A DNA stretch of 64,000 nucleotides, taken from NCBI GenBank assembly GCA_036345935.2, contig JADWOT020000006.1, positions 4,405,543 through 4,469,542 on the forward strand. Reading direction: 5' to 3'. Below the pieces are notes generated by a model that worked only from the letters and a program-made list of their open reading frames with translations, was not told the origin of the DNA and ran no database searches. Below are positions 1-11,549 of this stretch, in pieces (within the stretch, counting starts at the first letter, position 1; every line of letters starts with the position of its first letter). Origin of the DNA: Taenia hydatigena. Lineage: Eukaryota; Platyhelminthes; Cestoda; Cyclophyllidea; Taeniidae. The position numbers and the translations under genes are program-made.

Positions 1-1180
1 TTTTCGTGAAATGCGCTCTTACACATTAAGAAATGTTAGCTCTTGAGGTCTAGCTCGAGCTACTCTTTGTAGACTATGGATAGAAGCGTAAACAATGCAA
101 ATGTGACAGGTTAAGCAGTCAAGAGAGAAAGAAGGGTATTTTCAAAGGCCGCGTGAAATCGTTAAGAAGAATAGTGCTTTATTATCTCCTCCTTATAGTT
201 ACTTAACCATTTGCTTTGGTTTCACGGCCACTTAAATATCCGATTTAGCACTTTTACTAAGCAGCACGATCTCTAAGCCACGTCAGTAGCCACAAACTTA
301 ACTTTCCAGGAAAGATTCGGATGAATATATAAAAAGCAGAGGAAAGCGAATTCGATGAGAATATTTAAGTATCCTGATTTCCGTTCCTAAGGGCTAAATT
401 TTAACGCACTGGAAAACGGACGTAGACTGCAAAAAAAGAAAAGAAGGGGCAGATATCGCACCTGATTTCAGCAGATACTCCATTTTCTTTCTTTGCATGA
501 GTGCTGTCAACAATTGAAGGCAAATATTCCAGTCTTGAACCACTCGGGAATGTTTGCTACGAAGCTGTCTACGGTCCCTGATAGGAGGTGGTCAATAAAG
601 TGCTGGCGCAGCACCCTCTCCCATCCCTCTGCTAGCTGCATAGAGTCCAGAGTGGTACATGGTTCAGCAACACTGAAGGGAAAATAAGGTGGCAAGAGGA
701 AATTGGCGCGAAATCTCATCGCTACGAAACTAGTTTGAGAACCCGTCTTTGCGAAGCAACTCCGCTCTTATGCCTATATATTCCTTCATTCTCCAGTACA
801 TTTCCTAAACAGGACAAAACTTCAAATTCAGTGGAGCTGCCACGAGGAATGAACGTCACTGCGGTCAAGTGTCATCTTAGTAGCAAAGTAAATCAGTGGC
901 TGAGGTGGATGCATGATTAGTGGTATTCTTACGCCACTAACTAATTATTGATAGTAGACGCGAGAATTGTGTTGAGGAGAGTGCGAGGATTGACCCGTGG
1001 CAGTGCACAATCCACCTTAATGGCGTGTCTTCTTTCGTCTTCAACAGCCTTTTACGCTGCATACACTTTAGCATTTTTGAAGAGTGCAGAAACACGTGCA
1101 GTATTAATGGCATCACGACTTAAACATGTCCAGTATTCAATCTGATGTGAGTTATAAATGCTTTCGAATACAGAAATATG
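1..1180. other. Unassigned non-coding stretch
   Basis: I see no gene, RNA or mobile element here. Short open frames occur on both strands, the longest about 70 codons, with no recognisable domain. A weak resemblance to the reverse complement of module L may lie near 980-1180, but I could not align it convincingly. The AT-rich composition and scattered stops are what non-coding eukaryotic DNA would give. Confidence 0.5.
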
Positions 1181-1800
1181 TCATAAGTGCACTTTTAAGG
1201 ATGATTTGGTCAGTTACTCTTGCTTAAGATCCAAGTTTATTGCTACGTTTTATGCACCTTTTTGCAATTTTGACGTAGCAACAAATGAAGGGATGCGCTT
1301 GTATACACCCATCTCCAAAAGCCATGCAGCATGTCATGCAATCTTGACATTCTCAGCTTGGTTGTCAGAAAATCTAGTAGGAGTTCGCTTTAATTATCAA
1401 AATTCCCACAAACACGCCTATCCGTTCTAGGGAAGATGCTCTACTTAGGGTTAAAATCCTAAGGACAAAAGACGTCTGTATATAGGAATCTACTCCAGAA
1501 ACGAAAGCAAGCATTAACATAAAAAGGCACAAGATGAGAGAAGGGGAGGTGATACGCGAGAGGAGAAGAAGGAAATAAACCAAAACAGCAATTTTTTCAA
1601 GCTAACAGGCGAGAAGACAAGCTTCTCTCCTAGGCCATTTATAATTCTGGATATTACTAAATTTTCATGTGTGTGTGTGGGTGTGCATGAATGCTATAGC
1701 GAAATCTTATGCAGCAGTGGGCGAGTTAGTAGAACATTGCATGACGGGATGACAGTTGGGATGTGAGAACTTTCTCGCCGGTCAAAATGGGTAGCACGTG
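1180..1800 (-). repeat. Module K, inverted copy
   Basis: Read as its reverse complement, this stretch follows the K copies at about 6100-6620, 25750-26720 and 45950-46780. Shared landmarks in order are a segment that reads ATNE on one strand, a purine-rich tract at about 1530-1580 opposite the C/T tract at 26190-26230, a match at about 1640-1665 to the segment at 26090-26125, and a GT-rich run opposite ACACAC at 26070. The other K copies are all in direct orientation. This and the M copy that follows are the only inverted ones I found. Confidence 0.6.
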
Positions 1801-2549
1801 GCATTCCAACACCATGTATTAGGGGGTGGGGGAGGAGGAATGAAACTTTGATCAGCAAAAAGACCCTCCATCGGGCTTGCAATTATGGCATGTAAAAGTG
1901 GTCCCGAGTCTCACGATAGTGACGAGATAATAGCAGCCCTAAAAATGAGCATTATTAATCTACATTGCTTCAGAGTTTATCAATAGAAGATTGTAAAAGC
2001 AATGGCTTTTTCTGCTTCATTAATAAGTCAGATCCAAACATTGCTTTCTGAATTAATAAATTATGCTCACGTAGCTGGAGGTGATTCAGAACTTGTCCGT
2101 CTTTATCTAAACAGGCACCCAATTAATGCCAAATATGAGGTGGAAAAGGGCTGGAAACTGGATGGGAAACCATTTGGAAGGTTTATGAATAGCAATGCAT
2201 GCTCATCACTTTGTCATTATTAACTCTTCCCTCATACGTTGTATTTCTTGTTGGCTGGTGTACAGAAATATCAAGAGCCCTGAAAGTGTTGCAGAATTCA
2301 AGAGAAAATTTTAAGTGGTCCTGTTGTTGGCTTTCGGCAGGACAAAAAAATACTTGAGGGAATGGGTTTGCAAATAAGCCTTAGTAAGTGGAAGATTTTA
2401 CTGCAGTTCCTCTTTCATACATCGTTCTCAATTTACAGCTGCTCAGCTATGTCTGTTTAGTTGCTCTTTGTTTAGCTGGACGATAAACGGAAAGGTATCC
2501 CCTGTTCACTTTATTGACGTCTCTATACAGGTATCGCACACCTCTTCAC

Positions 2550-2900
2550 AATGGGATTGCGGCGCTACTTCATGGTTATGGCTAGTGCTATTTCTGTTGG
2601 TGATATCATTAATGCGGTGCACAGGACTTCAGTAGTTGCCGAGGTTAGATGTCATTTTCAGTCTATCTTCCTCACAGTTCTCTACAGATTCCCCCGTTCG
2701 CAGCTTACTTCCTCTTCAGTTAAGATAAATTTGGGTAGCCAACCTATGGAATCAGATTTCCAATCCCTTGTCATTTTTAAAAACTCGGAGATTCTTAATA
2801 AAAGACTAAAATTTGCACTGAGGGCCATTGGTCATTCCGCCCAGCAGAAGTACACTTAACAGAGCCCTTAAGTGCCCAAGTAACCAAAACAAAGGGTAAA
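2550..2900 (-). repeat. Module M fragment, inverted copy
   Basis: The reverse complement resembles 5230-5450 and 48900-49150. The clearest part is around 2670-2740, which mirrors the stretches containing ACAGATT and TAAGATAAAT-like words in M. A 102-codon frame at 2551-2859 is open but matches no family I know. Its resemblance to the minus-strand frame at 48806-49168 (MASA then S..D..N) is explained by the DNA repeat. M follows inverted K, the mirror image of the M-then-K order at 4560-6620. Confidence 0.5.
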
Positions 2901-3660
2901 ATAAGTTATCAAAGACTTTATGATTCGAGAATGCGTCATGTTATCCAATTATTCAAGATCATGCAAATAAGGAGAGATGATTTTGGCTATTCACAATCTG
3001 ATGAAAGGGACAAGGTCCGCAGCAGTACGATCCGCGTCTGCTGTCAATGTAGCCGAATTCTTCCATTTCTCACCCACAGGGCTATCTTAAAATTCATTTT
3101 TAACGCACCGAATTGGGTCTTCAAATGCTTCATAGCATCGACATAGCTTTAAAATCGAGAATACTGACAGCAATGTCCATCAGCACTGTTCAAAAATACT
3201 AGTACTAAGCCCCATCTGTGATTTCCTGCAATCCACCGAAACACTCAGCATATAAACGCAGCGTCTTCATTTCACTATGACAGAGAGTGCATCGTAAACG
3301 TATGGAATGACTGACTTGCTTTGGACCAAGCTGCCAAGAGGAAGTGAAATCGCGGAACTATTCAAGAGTGCTTTGTAATACCAACGAATTACGATTAATT
3401 TGAAAACGGGATTTAATCAAGTAGTCATCAAGAGGCTTGATCAATCGTTCTGTCTAACTAAATTCTAGGTGCTGTCTGTGATTTGGTTTCACAGGATTGA
3501 TCTTAACGGGTACCATAAATTAACAAAGGTTGGATTCGATATGAAAATAGCACTTTTGCTACTCCTGTGGTTAATAACCTCTAATTCTATGGCGACTATG
3601 ATTAAATAGCCTTTGATTTAAAAGAATTTGTCACCTTGAACATGCCAAGGTAAAGTTTTC
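2900..3660. other. Unassigned non-coding stretch
   Basis: Nothing recognisable is present. One 71-codon frame at 2931-3146 has no domain signature. The stretch lies between the inverted K/M copies and a direct D fragment, so it may hold the rearrangement breakpoint. I could not find another copy in the window. Confidence 0.4.
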
Positions 3661-4020
3661 ACGGGCACTCGAGCCTTCACTGGGCCTCAGGGCCATGCTA
3701 GTAGCCGCCTTTCCCAACCCTTCGGGTCCGAGCATTGGCCTTTCCCCCTCTTCATGGAAGTCTCAGAGCACTATTAATAATTATGGGTTCATTATCTAGT
3801 CAAGACTTGCCATTGTTTGCATCCATTGTTAACTCAAGTATATTTCTTAACTTCTGGTGAAATTTCATAATTTCTTAGAATTATCGAATGAATTAATCAG
3901 TAGCTAATGGAGGCTAAACGAAAGGAAATTAGCCTTTAAAGCATCGGAGCACTTTGCTTACTCGATTAGTCAAATGTTTTTGTAGCGCTTTTCTTGACCT
4001 TTGGTACGGGTTGAAAAATT
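3660..4020 (+). repeat. Module D fragment with GGCC core
   Basis: This matches 39845-40230 in order: a GC-rich core (GGGCCTC..GGGCCATG at about 3680-3696), a C/T tract, the words CTTGCC and GCATTGTTTG at about 3805-3820, a reading GCTAAACG near 3912, and AGCGCTTTTCTTGA at 3985-3998, which is also present at 40209-40222. The flanks differ, so only part of the module is present. Confidence 0.55.
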
Positions 4021-4560
4021 GACCTTAACATTAACTTGATTTTGTGTTTCCGTTGCATCTTAGGATGGATCTTGGTAAGCATCTCATGCCGAACGTTGTG
4101 TGACGCTCTGACTTCTGTCTGCTTCCAGGAGGATATCTGACAACACCTCAAACGATCGCTTTTAAAGAATTCATGGAATTTAAAGCTTCTCCCTATTTGA
4201 TAATTGTGTCGTAGAAAGGGGACTGTACAGGCCGAATTCATGTCCCCATCGCTAGTCGCAAGAGCACTGGCCAAACCGCAGTAACATCTATTAAGGTTTA
4301 ATCAGCCGGTAGGGAAGTAAAGGAGGTAGCAAATGTACGCTAATTTGATATTTCCAAATTATTTACCGCAGACAACTTTGTAACGCAATTTATCAGATGT
4401 TCCACAGCTAGTTTTACTTGTTAAATTTGTTTGTAATGCCTATGCAAAACACGGTATGAACGTATTTGTCGAGGTATGTGGTCACGCTCAATCCTCCTGT
4501 TAAGGATCGTCATATATTCTCCCATCCGTAGAATGTACAGTTCTTAGACCAAGATAGGCC
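4020..4560. other. Unassigned non-coding stretch
   Basis: I recognise no gene or repeat here. A minus-strand frame of 102 codons covers 3966-4274, but it overlaps the D fragment and has no family features. Alignments to the other modules were not convincing. Confidence 0.35.
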
Positions 4561-6000
4561 TTAGTATTCAGGAATGAAGGTCAGGGGAGATGTCGCATAG
4601 TACTGGGTTCGATTTCTGTTGCAACCTCCCCAGTCTTTTCTGAAGACAAAACAGATGCATAATAATAGAGCTAAATGCGTATTGCCACGCATTTCAGTTC
4701 GTCTCGAATGAAGTTCCCTCTTCCGCCTCGATAGTTGCCTTGTTTCGTTGTGCCTGCAAAAATGAAGATTTGTTGTAGGTGCTCTGTCAAGAATACGCCT
4801 TTTCGGTCGACGCGCTACATTTAGCAAGGCATAGGACCCACACAAGGAGCCCTCCCCTCTTGGTTGAATCAATTTCCATAAAACTCTTTTGACCAGCAAC
4901 ATAAAATGAAGTAAAGAATGATGAATCCGCCCGTAAATCCTTTAATATCCCTTGAATTGTTGCACGCATTAGCGCTAGGGGCTTTGCTTATGCCCTCGAA
5001 ACCGCTAGTCTTCAAGCCCTCCTGTATTTTTTATTGAGGCTTATTTTTAGACACAAAAGTTTTATAAATGCTTAAGTCACTTCCAAGCCTATTGTTTGTT
5101 TTGATTATTTATATGGCTCTTTGTTCTAGTTGCGCAGGCGATTAAGAGCCAATTAAGCGCAACTCAACTTAATAGAACGGCTTGTTGGCCATGCAAGTGG
5201 AGTCTTAGCTCCTCAATATGCTAGCAATATATATTTTGCATTCTTACTGTGATTTACTTCGTTTTAATCCTATGGGTCGGCTAGTCAGATTTATTTTGCA
5301 TAATGCTAATATTTACCTTGACGGCAGGGGGATGCACGCTGCGGAAGGGAAAATCTGTGATGGTCTCTGAGGGTGGAGTTGAGGATCGCGCCTAACTTAG
5401 GTAAATGCTGCATTCCTGTGCTCTGCGTGATGCCAGCCGTGACCATCAACCACCATCGAAAGTTTGTTATAAAAGAGGTAAATGGTGTCGGTAGGAAGAC
5501 GCTAATGGACTGAACGGATGATGTCTCCTAAACAAAACGCAAACAAACAGATGCAGGTGGATAGCAATTAAGTGAGAGGGTGGAAATGAAGGATTCGCCA
5601 AAAAATCTTTCGGTCACGAAGTGGGTCTACTAAGGCTCAATGCGAAATTACTGTCTCAAGCAGTCTTCTAGGGCACTGCATGAAGTCAACAGAAGTCAGA
5701 ACTGCTGTCACAAAAATTAGTTCCAAGAACTACTTTTGCGTAGGTTTTTTGGGGTAAAATGTGACAATTAGTCAAGGCATTTTAAGAATTCCTTTAAGAT
5801 TTTGCAATATTTAATAAATTCCTGCTATTTTTGCACATAAGCCCATTGGAAACGTAGCATATAGAAAAGAATTGATAATGACGAAGTGGTGTTCAGGCAT
5901 AGCCAGTTACAGACCAATAGAAAGGTAACCCGTCCAGTTTTTTCATTACCGCCTCGAATATGGTGCTTAATTGTACGTCTATTGGGATGAAGGCGAGACA
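4560..6000 (+). repeat. Module M, first direct copy
   Basis: This aligns in order with 48150-49600. Anchors are GATTTGTTGT near 4768, a 14-base exact match at 5296-5309 (copy at 48974-48987), CTGTGATG near 5355, and a run at 5630-5900 (copy 49325-49570) that includes AAGGCTCA, AAGTCAAC and TTTTGCACAT-like words. The minus-strand frame at 4561-4902 is open in both copies and shares RAPTTNL and TEMRG/TGMRG, but no known domain. Differences between copies are mostly transitions, as expected for non-coding decay. Confidence 0.7.
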
Positions 6001-6099
6001 TAAAACTTATTGTTTCATCTCAATACGAGGGGTGACTATCTAGGTGCATTGCAAGAGAAAATTCTTCAAGTAATTATCCTTGATCACGTAGAAATGCAC

Positions 6100-6620
6100 A
6101 CTTCTGTAGGTCTCCTTTTATCCTAACGCATTCAGTTGGCTTATCTAGAACCCTAATCCTGTCGCATAGCACTAATACGGATGCAAAATAGACACCTTCC
6201 TGCATTAGCATTTGCCTTTCTCCGTTCCAAATGTGGAAAATTTTGAACACCTTGACTCCATCCGCCGAGCCATGCAGTACAAAACACCTATTTTACTTCT
6301 TGTCTACTTCTCACTGCAGCACCGCATTCCGCGTCTCCCATCCACCCATGCTATTTTTCACAACCGTGCACACATGAAAATTGAGTAAAGCTGCGCAATT
6401 GTTAATGGTCACGGTTGTCAAAAGGCAGTGAACACAGCTGCGTTGTATGGAGCATGACATGATTTTTGGCACTAAAAATATGAAAATGCACCTCTTCATT
6501 TATTGCTGTAACGAGCCGGCACTGTCACTTGGACCTTAAGCAAACATATTTGATCAAACCCACTCTAAGGACATCCCCAGAGACTTTTTTATCCAAGGAC
6601 AGTTACAAACTCACTACAGA
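6100..6620 (+). repeat. Module K, first direct copy
   Basis: This is collinear with 25750-26720 and 45950-46780. A 17-base anchor at 6207-6223 recurs with two differences at 25901-25917 and 46092-46108, spacings of 19,694 and 20,191 bases. Further shared words are TGTCAAAAGGCAGTGAAC at 6416-6433 (also near 26440) and CACCTCTTCATTT at 6489-6501 (also near 26518). The copy is shorter than the other two. Confidence 0.75.
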
Positions 6621-6699
6621 GCAAATGTTGAACGGGGTCTCGTCATGCTGTTAAAGCCGTGATACTATCCCCATTTGCAGGTCACCGAAACTCATCAAT

Positions 6700-6990
6700 T
6701 AAATCTCAACATCTGTGATCGCAAATCATCCAGAAGAGTTAAACAAGCATTTAAAGCATTGCATTAATAGCCTTGGTTACCACAATTGATAGTCATCCCG
6801 AGGCTGTCAATTATAGGAAATTAAAGACGTGGAAAAATAATTATTTGACGTTTACTATCAATCAGGCCTCCAGTTAAAAGCATAACGCAGACCGCTGCAC
6901 CAACCACTATGAGAGTAGGCATTCTACTGGCTGCAGTAACTTTTCACCCGTCGGTGATTTAAAGCCTCTTTTTTACAATGGATTGTTTAC
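6700..6990 (+). repeat. Module L, first copy
   Basis: This matches 26750-27060 and, more weakly, 47850-48080. Shared landmarks are GAAGAGTTAA, AAAGCATAACGCAGA at 6878-6892 (also near 26954), CACCAACCACTA-like words and GATTTAAAG at 6956-6964. It directly follows K in all three units, with a longer spacer in the third unit. Confidence 0.7.
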
Positions 6991-7199
6991 TAGAATTCAG
7001 CCAAAACAAAAATCAGCTCAATTGATAGCATATTTTATGTTCCGGCAGTAGCTTTACAGGACTAAGCTTTTGATAAAGTAGTCTCAACAGAAATAAAGTG
7101 TATTTTGATTTTTCTGATTCACCGCTAGACGGTAATTGATAGTGTGGGTCTAGTGAACAGCATGCATTAGCATTGGCCAGAAAACCAACACTACCCTAC

Positions 7200-10100
7200 T
7201 GACTCCAACAAATTACGCTTTTCATAGAGTTGTCAAACTATATGACGAATGTTTTAGCACCGTTTCCAATCAGAGCGCCTATTTATCGCCAAAGCTGTCA
7301 ATGTCATGACACGAGGATCCAAAATCCAGGCTTATACCCAATGTGGCTAAACGCGTTCAGGTATGTTTTATTATTCTGGATAGTAAACGAAAAAATTTTT
7401 TTGGGTGGATTAAAATGATCTGATCCGATGTGACATTAAATATCGGATGATTTGCCCTATCTGGAGGCATAAGTTTCATTTTAACTTTTTATGACTGAAG
7501 TAAAAAAGAGAATTTATATGCCATAAAAGAGCATTAGGGTGCTTGAAAATTTTAACAAATGACCAGCTTTGTGTGGTTTGGAACTCGGTTAGTTAGGCAG
7601 CGTTCCTGAAAGTAGGGTGCCTCATAAAAATTAAGACAGGTTTTATTTAAGCTCTCCTCATTTTCAAAAATGACTGAGCCATAGTAGACATATAGTGGAA
7701 ACTTAGGGTAGTTGGAAGTTGAGTAAGTTTTCACAGTGGTTAATCGAGATGAAGACCTGAAGTTAAAACCTCAAGGCGCATCTGAGTCTCGTACGTGCAA
7801 ACAACTTTGCCTCTAGGAGCAGCATACTTTGTCCAGCCTACCATTGCTTCTGTTTCGCTGATCGGCATTTCAAGAAGTAGTACTAAAACAATGTGAGAGC
7901 TGAGTTTAGAGACAGGGGCAAAGATTGGGTGGAGCATCATCGTCCATTCTCCGTCCCCCAACCTCTAAGTACTAACCGACCTATGGGAGAAGCTTTCGAA
8001 GCTAATGAGGTGGCAAGAAGGCAATGTGGAGTGTGGAAATGCATTGTGGAGGCATTAGACGCGAATTGTGAGCTACATGGTGTAGTTTAGTGCCATTTTA
8101 CACGACAGAATGACCTTTTTCTTCACAATATCATTTGTTTTCCCTGTGCACTGCTTCTAAAGACTCCGTTTTTATGCAGATTTTAAAGCGTATCGGTTTC
8201 CATATACACATTTTTATGTCAAACGTACCTATGGAAAGTTAAAATAATAAAGAGATAGACTCTGAAATCCGTTGTCCGCCATACCTTAGCACGCAAAGTC
8301 AGAACAAGCAAACACTTTTAAGCAGCTTCTACCAATTCTCCGTCCTATTTAGTGCAGTTCCAAGCCATTGTTTCATCAGTCACGGAAATCATGCCATTAA
8401 GATCTTAACAAGTTCACCTCCAATCATTTTAATCTAGGGTGACATTACTCTACCCTTCATGATTAGCATTAGAAGGTCCTTGTGAGCATGGTGCATCTTA
8501 CTTTGAGTATTTCATCACCAGAATCGAACAAACTGCCCGACGAGTCGATGTGGCATGTTGTTGAGCTACCGTATGCTGTGTGGCGATCCTTCTTCGAACG
8601 TAACACAGCTTTGTCGAGGGGCCCCACTCCTGTTTCGACATCTGCTATACGCTCAACACAAAATACCCTAGTAAAGTAGGCAAACCTGGTTTGCATTATA
8701 ACAGACTTAGATGCCTTTTAGGATTTGAGGGCTCAACGTTGCAGAGAGATAGTAGAGGCCACAAAGCACAGTACCATACCAATGGCAAGTCATTGCTTCT
8801 GTCTATGAGACAACAGGATGCTTTTGTTTTTGTAGTTTCCGACTGCATGGCCTAGAGCACTTAGTATCATGACTGCTAACGGGAATGCTGGTCCGCGTCC
8901 CGTATCCGACCAAATGTGATCACTTGAAAACCGTACTTCCTTTCGAGCGTTGGAAGTCCATTCTCCTTCTCTTTAAAAGCAAGCAAGCATTAAAATTACT
9001 CTTATTTGAGTAATATTTATTTACAAACTGCCGAGGCATGTTATGGACGTGGTTTTTACAAATCTCTGGAGGAAAATTTTTAGACTCACCTTTTATTCAT
9101 TGCGTGAAAACTGTGTTTAGTCTTGGATTCTAGCACTCCTCTCAACAAATATAGGATATTCAAAGAATACCAGCATTACTTGGAGCTAATTGTCTCGAAA
9201 AGCGACTTGCATGTGCCAGGATTCCTTCATCTCTCCTTCGCTTTCTGAATGGCATGTCACATCTCTCCATTCGCTAACGTCAACATAAAAGAAAGACTAA
9301 CAAAAGAGCAAATCTTACCTGTTGATGATCGCGCTTTTGAGAGTGGATGACAAATCGAAGGTAGATCATAGCCCAAGGCATAAATTGAGAAACCAGACTG
9401 ATATTTCTCGCCTTCGACTTCACTACACGGTACGCCTGACCCAAGAGATGGGGAACTTATTCGGGGTAGAAGAAAATTTTGCGTTGGTCAGGGTCTGCGA
9501 ATGGATCGACGGTGTGGAAATGATGGCGAGGTACACTGTTCAGATCCTCTGAGTCGATGGTGGGTAAACGTTTGGTCGAGGGGACAATCATCTCATCTTG
9601 GAAGAGCAATCAGTCCCTGCGAAGGCTCCTTCCTACTTCGATGTAATTGCATAATTGTATGGCTTGTTGTGTCAAAAGGAGTATTTTAGGGACTCACGAG
9701 CAATGGCTTTCCATCAAGTTATGAAAGACCGAATTTTACCTAAAATGAGAGATGGACTTTCGCATGTTTTACCTAAGCACCAGCCAACAAAAGCGTCTCA
9801 GTCGGATTTGACCCGGTGCATAACCTATACGGTTTGAATGGCTACCAGGATGGAATGTCTGTATGGAATTTGAATTGACTGGACTGTATTTTACTACTCA
9901 TGGATGACTAACATAATGGGCAAGTGGTATGGGGGGTAGTTAAATGTTGCAATACCAACGTTAGGTCAAAGAATGGAATTTGCAAGGAGGCATTGCGTCA
10001 AGCTATGTAAAACCGAGAACTTTATAAAAACCAGATACGAGAGTTTGCTATCAGCTGCAATCTGACTCCCAAAACCGTAATACCATCGTTTATTTTATGG

Positions 10101-11500
10101 ATGTTCTTCAAGAAAAATTTCTGGAGAGTCACTAGAGTTGTTGGAAAGTTTTCTTTCCTGGAATCATTAGACCCAGCGTGATAACTGTTAACCACTTTCG
10201 TGGGTTGGGAACCGTGATGCTTCATTAGCATCTATGAATAAACTAGAAATAGGACGATACAACTTTTTTTATTCTTAGTGGAATGCATTGCTTTAATTGT
10301 TGATGTAATTTTCGGTTTTGATAATGGGTTACTTAGAGCTCCGACTTTGCAACTACGCAGAGCATCCCGGTCTCCGAGCCCTGCCGGTATACCCAATACC
10401 TCACGGTTTATCAAAAATATGCCTGGTACCCTAGTATTGCGTATTTATTCCTCTGCAAGGAAGTCTTGAAGTTAAGCTGTGCTCAATCATTAATTAAAAA
10501 CCTAAAAGTTTTCCAAATAATTTATGCAGTGTTCTAAAAGAAAGCTGGGATGACTTCAATGCTGTTTGTCATGTCCATCACCCGAGCTTATCGGAGTTTT
10601 GCACACCCAAACATTATTTAGGGAGTCATTAAAATTGGCACTCGAACAACTATTGGCTGTTAAATAAACCTGAAAGTGAATGCTTTAGACTGCCCACATT
10701 CAGTTGGAAATGCCTGCTTTCTGGACAAAGTATATATGTAGTCGATAATTTGCTGAATCCTTACTTAAATTCATGCACAAGCAGTCGCTCTATTTCGTAG
10801 AGCCACTCTTTTAACATTTGGCTGCTTTTAGCTGAAGTAAAAACACAAGACGTGAGGGTTATAGTCTGAGGATGAAAGAGGGAATAAAGAACGATTAGGC
10901 AAGGTTGGTTCGGTCTAATCCCACCAAAGATGGCACTGCAAAGCTTAAGACCCGAGATTACAAGAAGTTTTATAGCCCCCATGGAAATAATGTGCTCCTC
11001 ATAGAGCTTTGAGTGCTTTAAGATGCAAAAAAACTTTCTACAACTTTCTTTTAGATACAATGTTCCACAATTTGAGGTGATTTTAAGATAGCCATGTACT
11101 ACTTACAAATTTTGTCCAGTTATGTGCGTGCCAGATGCTAAAGGGAGTCTGGTTACTTACAAGGTTGCGTATTATCTTGAATAGCAACATGCTGATCTGT
11201 TTATCCACTTTGTCTCAAGGCCTTAAACAAAAATTGACAAAAATACAAGGTGGTATGTTAAATTTTACTGGCGACTCCCTTTTAACTCCTCCGTAGGAAT
11301 TTTGTTTTTCAGCTAGATTAAGTGATCTAAAAAAACAAATTTTCCACAGAAGCAGCAAGTTTAAAGTAGTTCAGCACTTACCTGTTATTAGGACAACGCA
11401 GTTCAATACTACTTACAAGTCAACCCTGTAACTTGCACCACAAATGCTAAACAAAGTCGAATTATTTAAAATGTAAAGCATTTAAAAATGGCATACATAC
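7200..11500 (+). repeat. Module P, first copy (about 4.3 kb)
   Basis: This is the longest two-copy alignment in the window and pairs with 32160-36000. A 20-base exact match lies at 7307-7326 and 32300-32319, offset 24,993 bases. Collinear matches continue through 7700-8110, 8290-8990, 9050-9840, 9840-10250, 10760-11060 and 11380-11470. The frame at 7893-8090 shares EALDAN with 32920-33114, but other frames shift between copies, so coding is not supported. This copy is longer because it carries about 370 extra bases at 10262-10630. Confidence 0.8.
10262..10630. other. Copy-specific insertion inside module P
   Basis: On both sides this copy aligns with the second P copy. The left flank is ACTAGAA near 10235 against 35158. 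The right flank starts at about 10635 (GGCACTCGAACAAC) against 35192. The bases between are absent from the second copy, where the flanks are about 25 bases apart. The segment begins with a T-rich run and holds overlapping open frames of 60 and 63 codons on opposite strands. No transposase, terminal repeat or clear target duplication is visible, so insertion here and deletion there are both possible. Confidence 0.5.
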
Positions 11501-11549
11501 AGACTGAATCACTTTACAAACATGATGAAGAGGGAGACTTATCCTGGCT

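Noticed and set aside
2551..2859. 102-codon frame as a gene resembling the frame at 48806-49168
   Set aside because: Both lie in copies of M in opposite orientation, and the likeness is explained by DNA repetition. No domain is present.
4600..4625. GGGTTCGATTTC as a tRNA B box or tRNA-derived SINE
   Set aside because: There is no A box at the right distance and no cloverleaf. The word is not conserved in the second M copy.
8469..8696. Frames on both strands at 8469-8696 shared with 33300-33480
   Set aside because: A one-base length difference between the P copies shifts the frame, so the resemblance is at DNA level.
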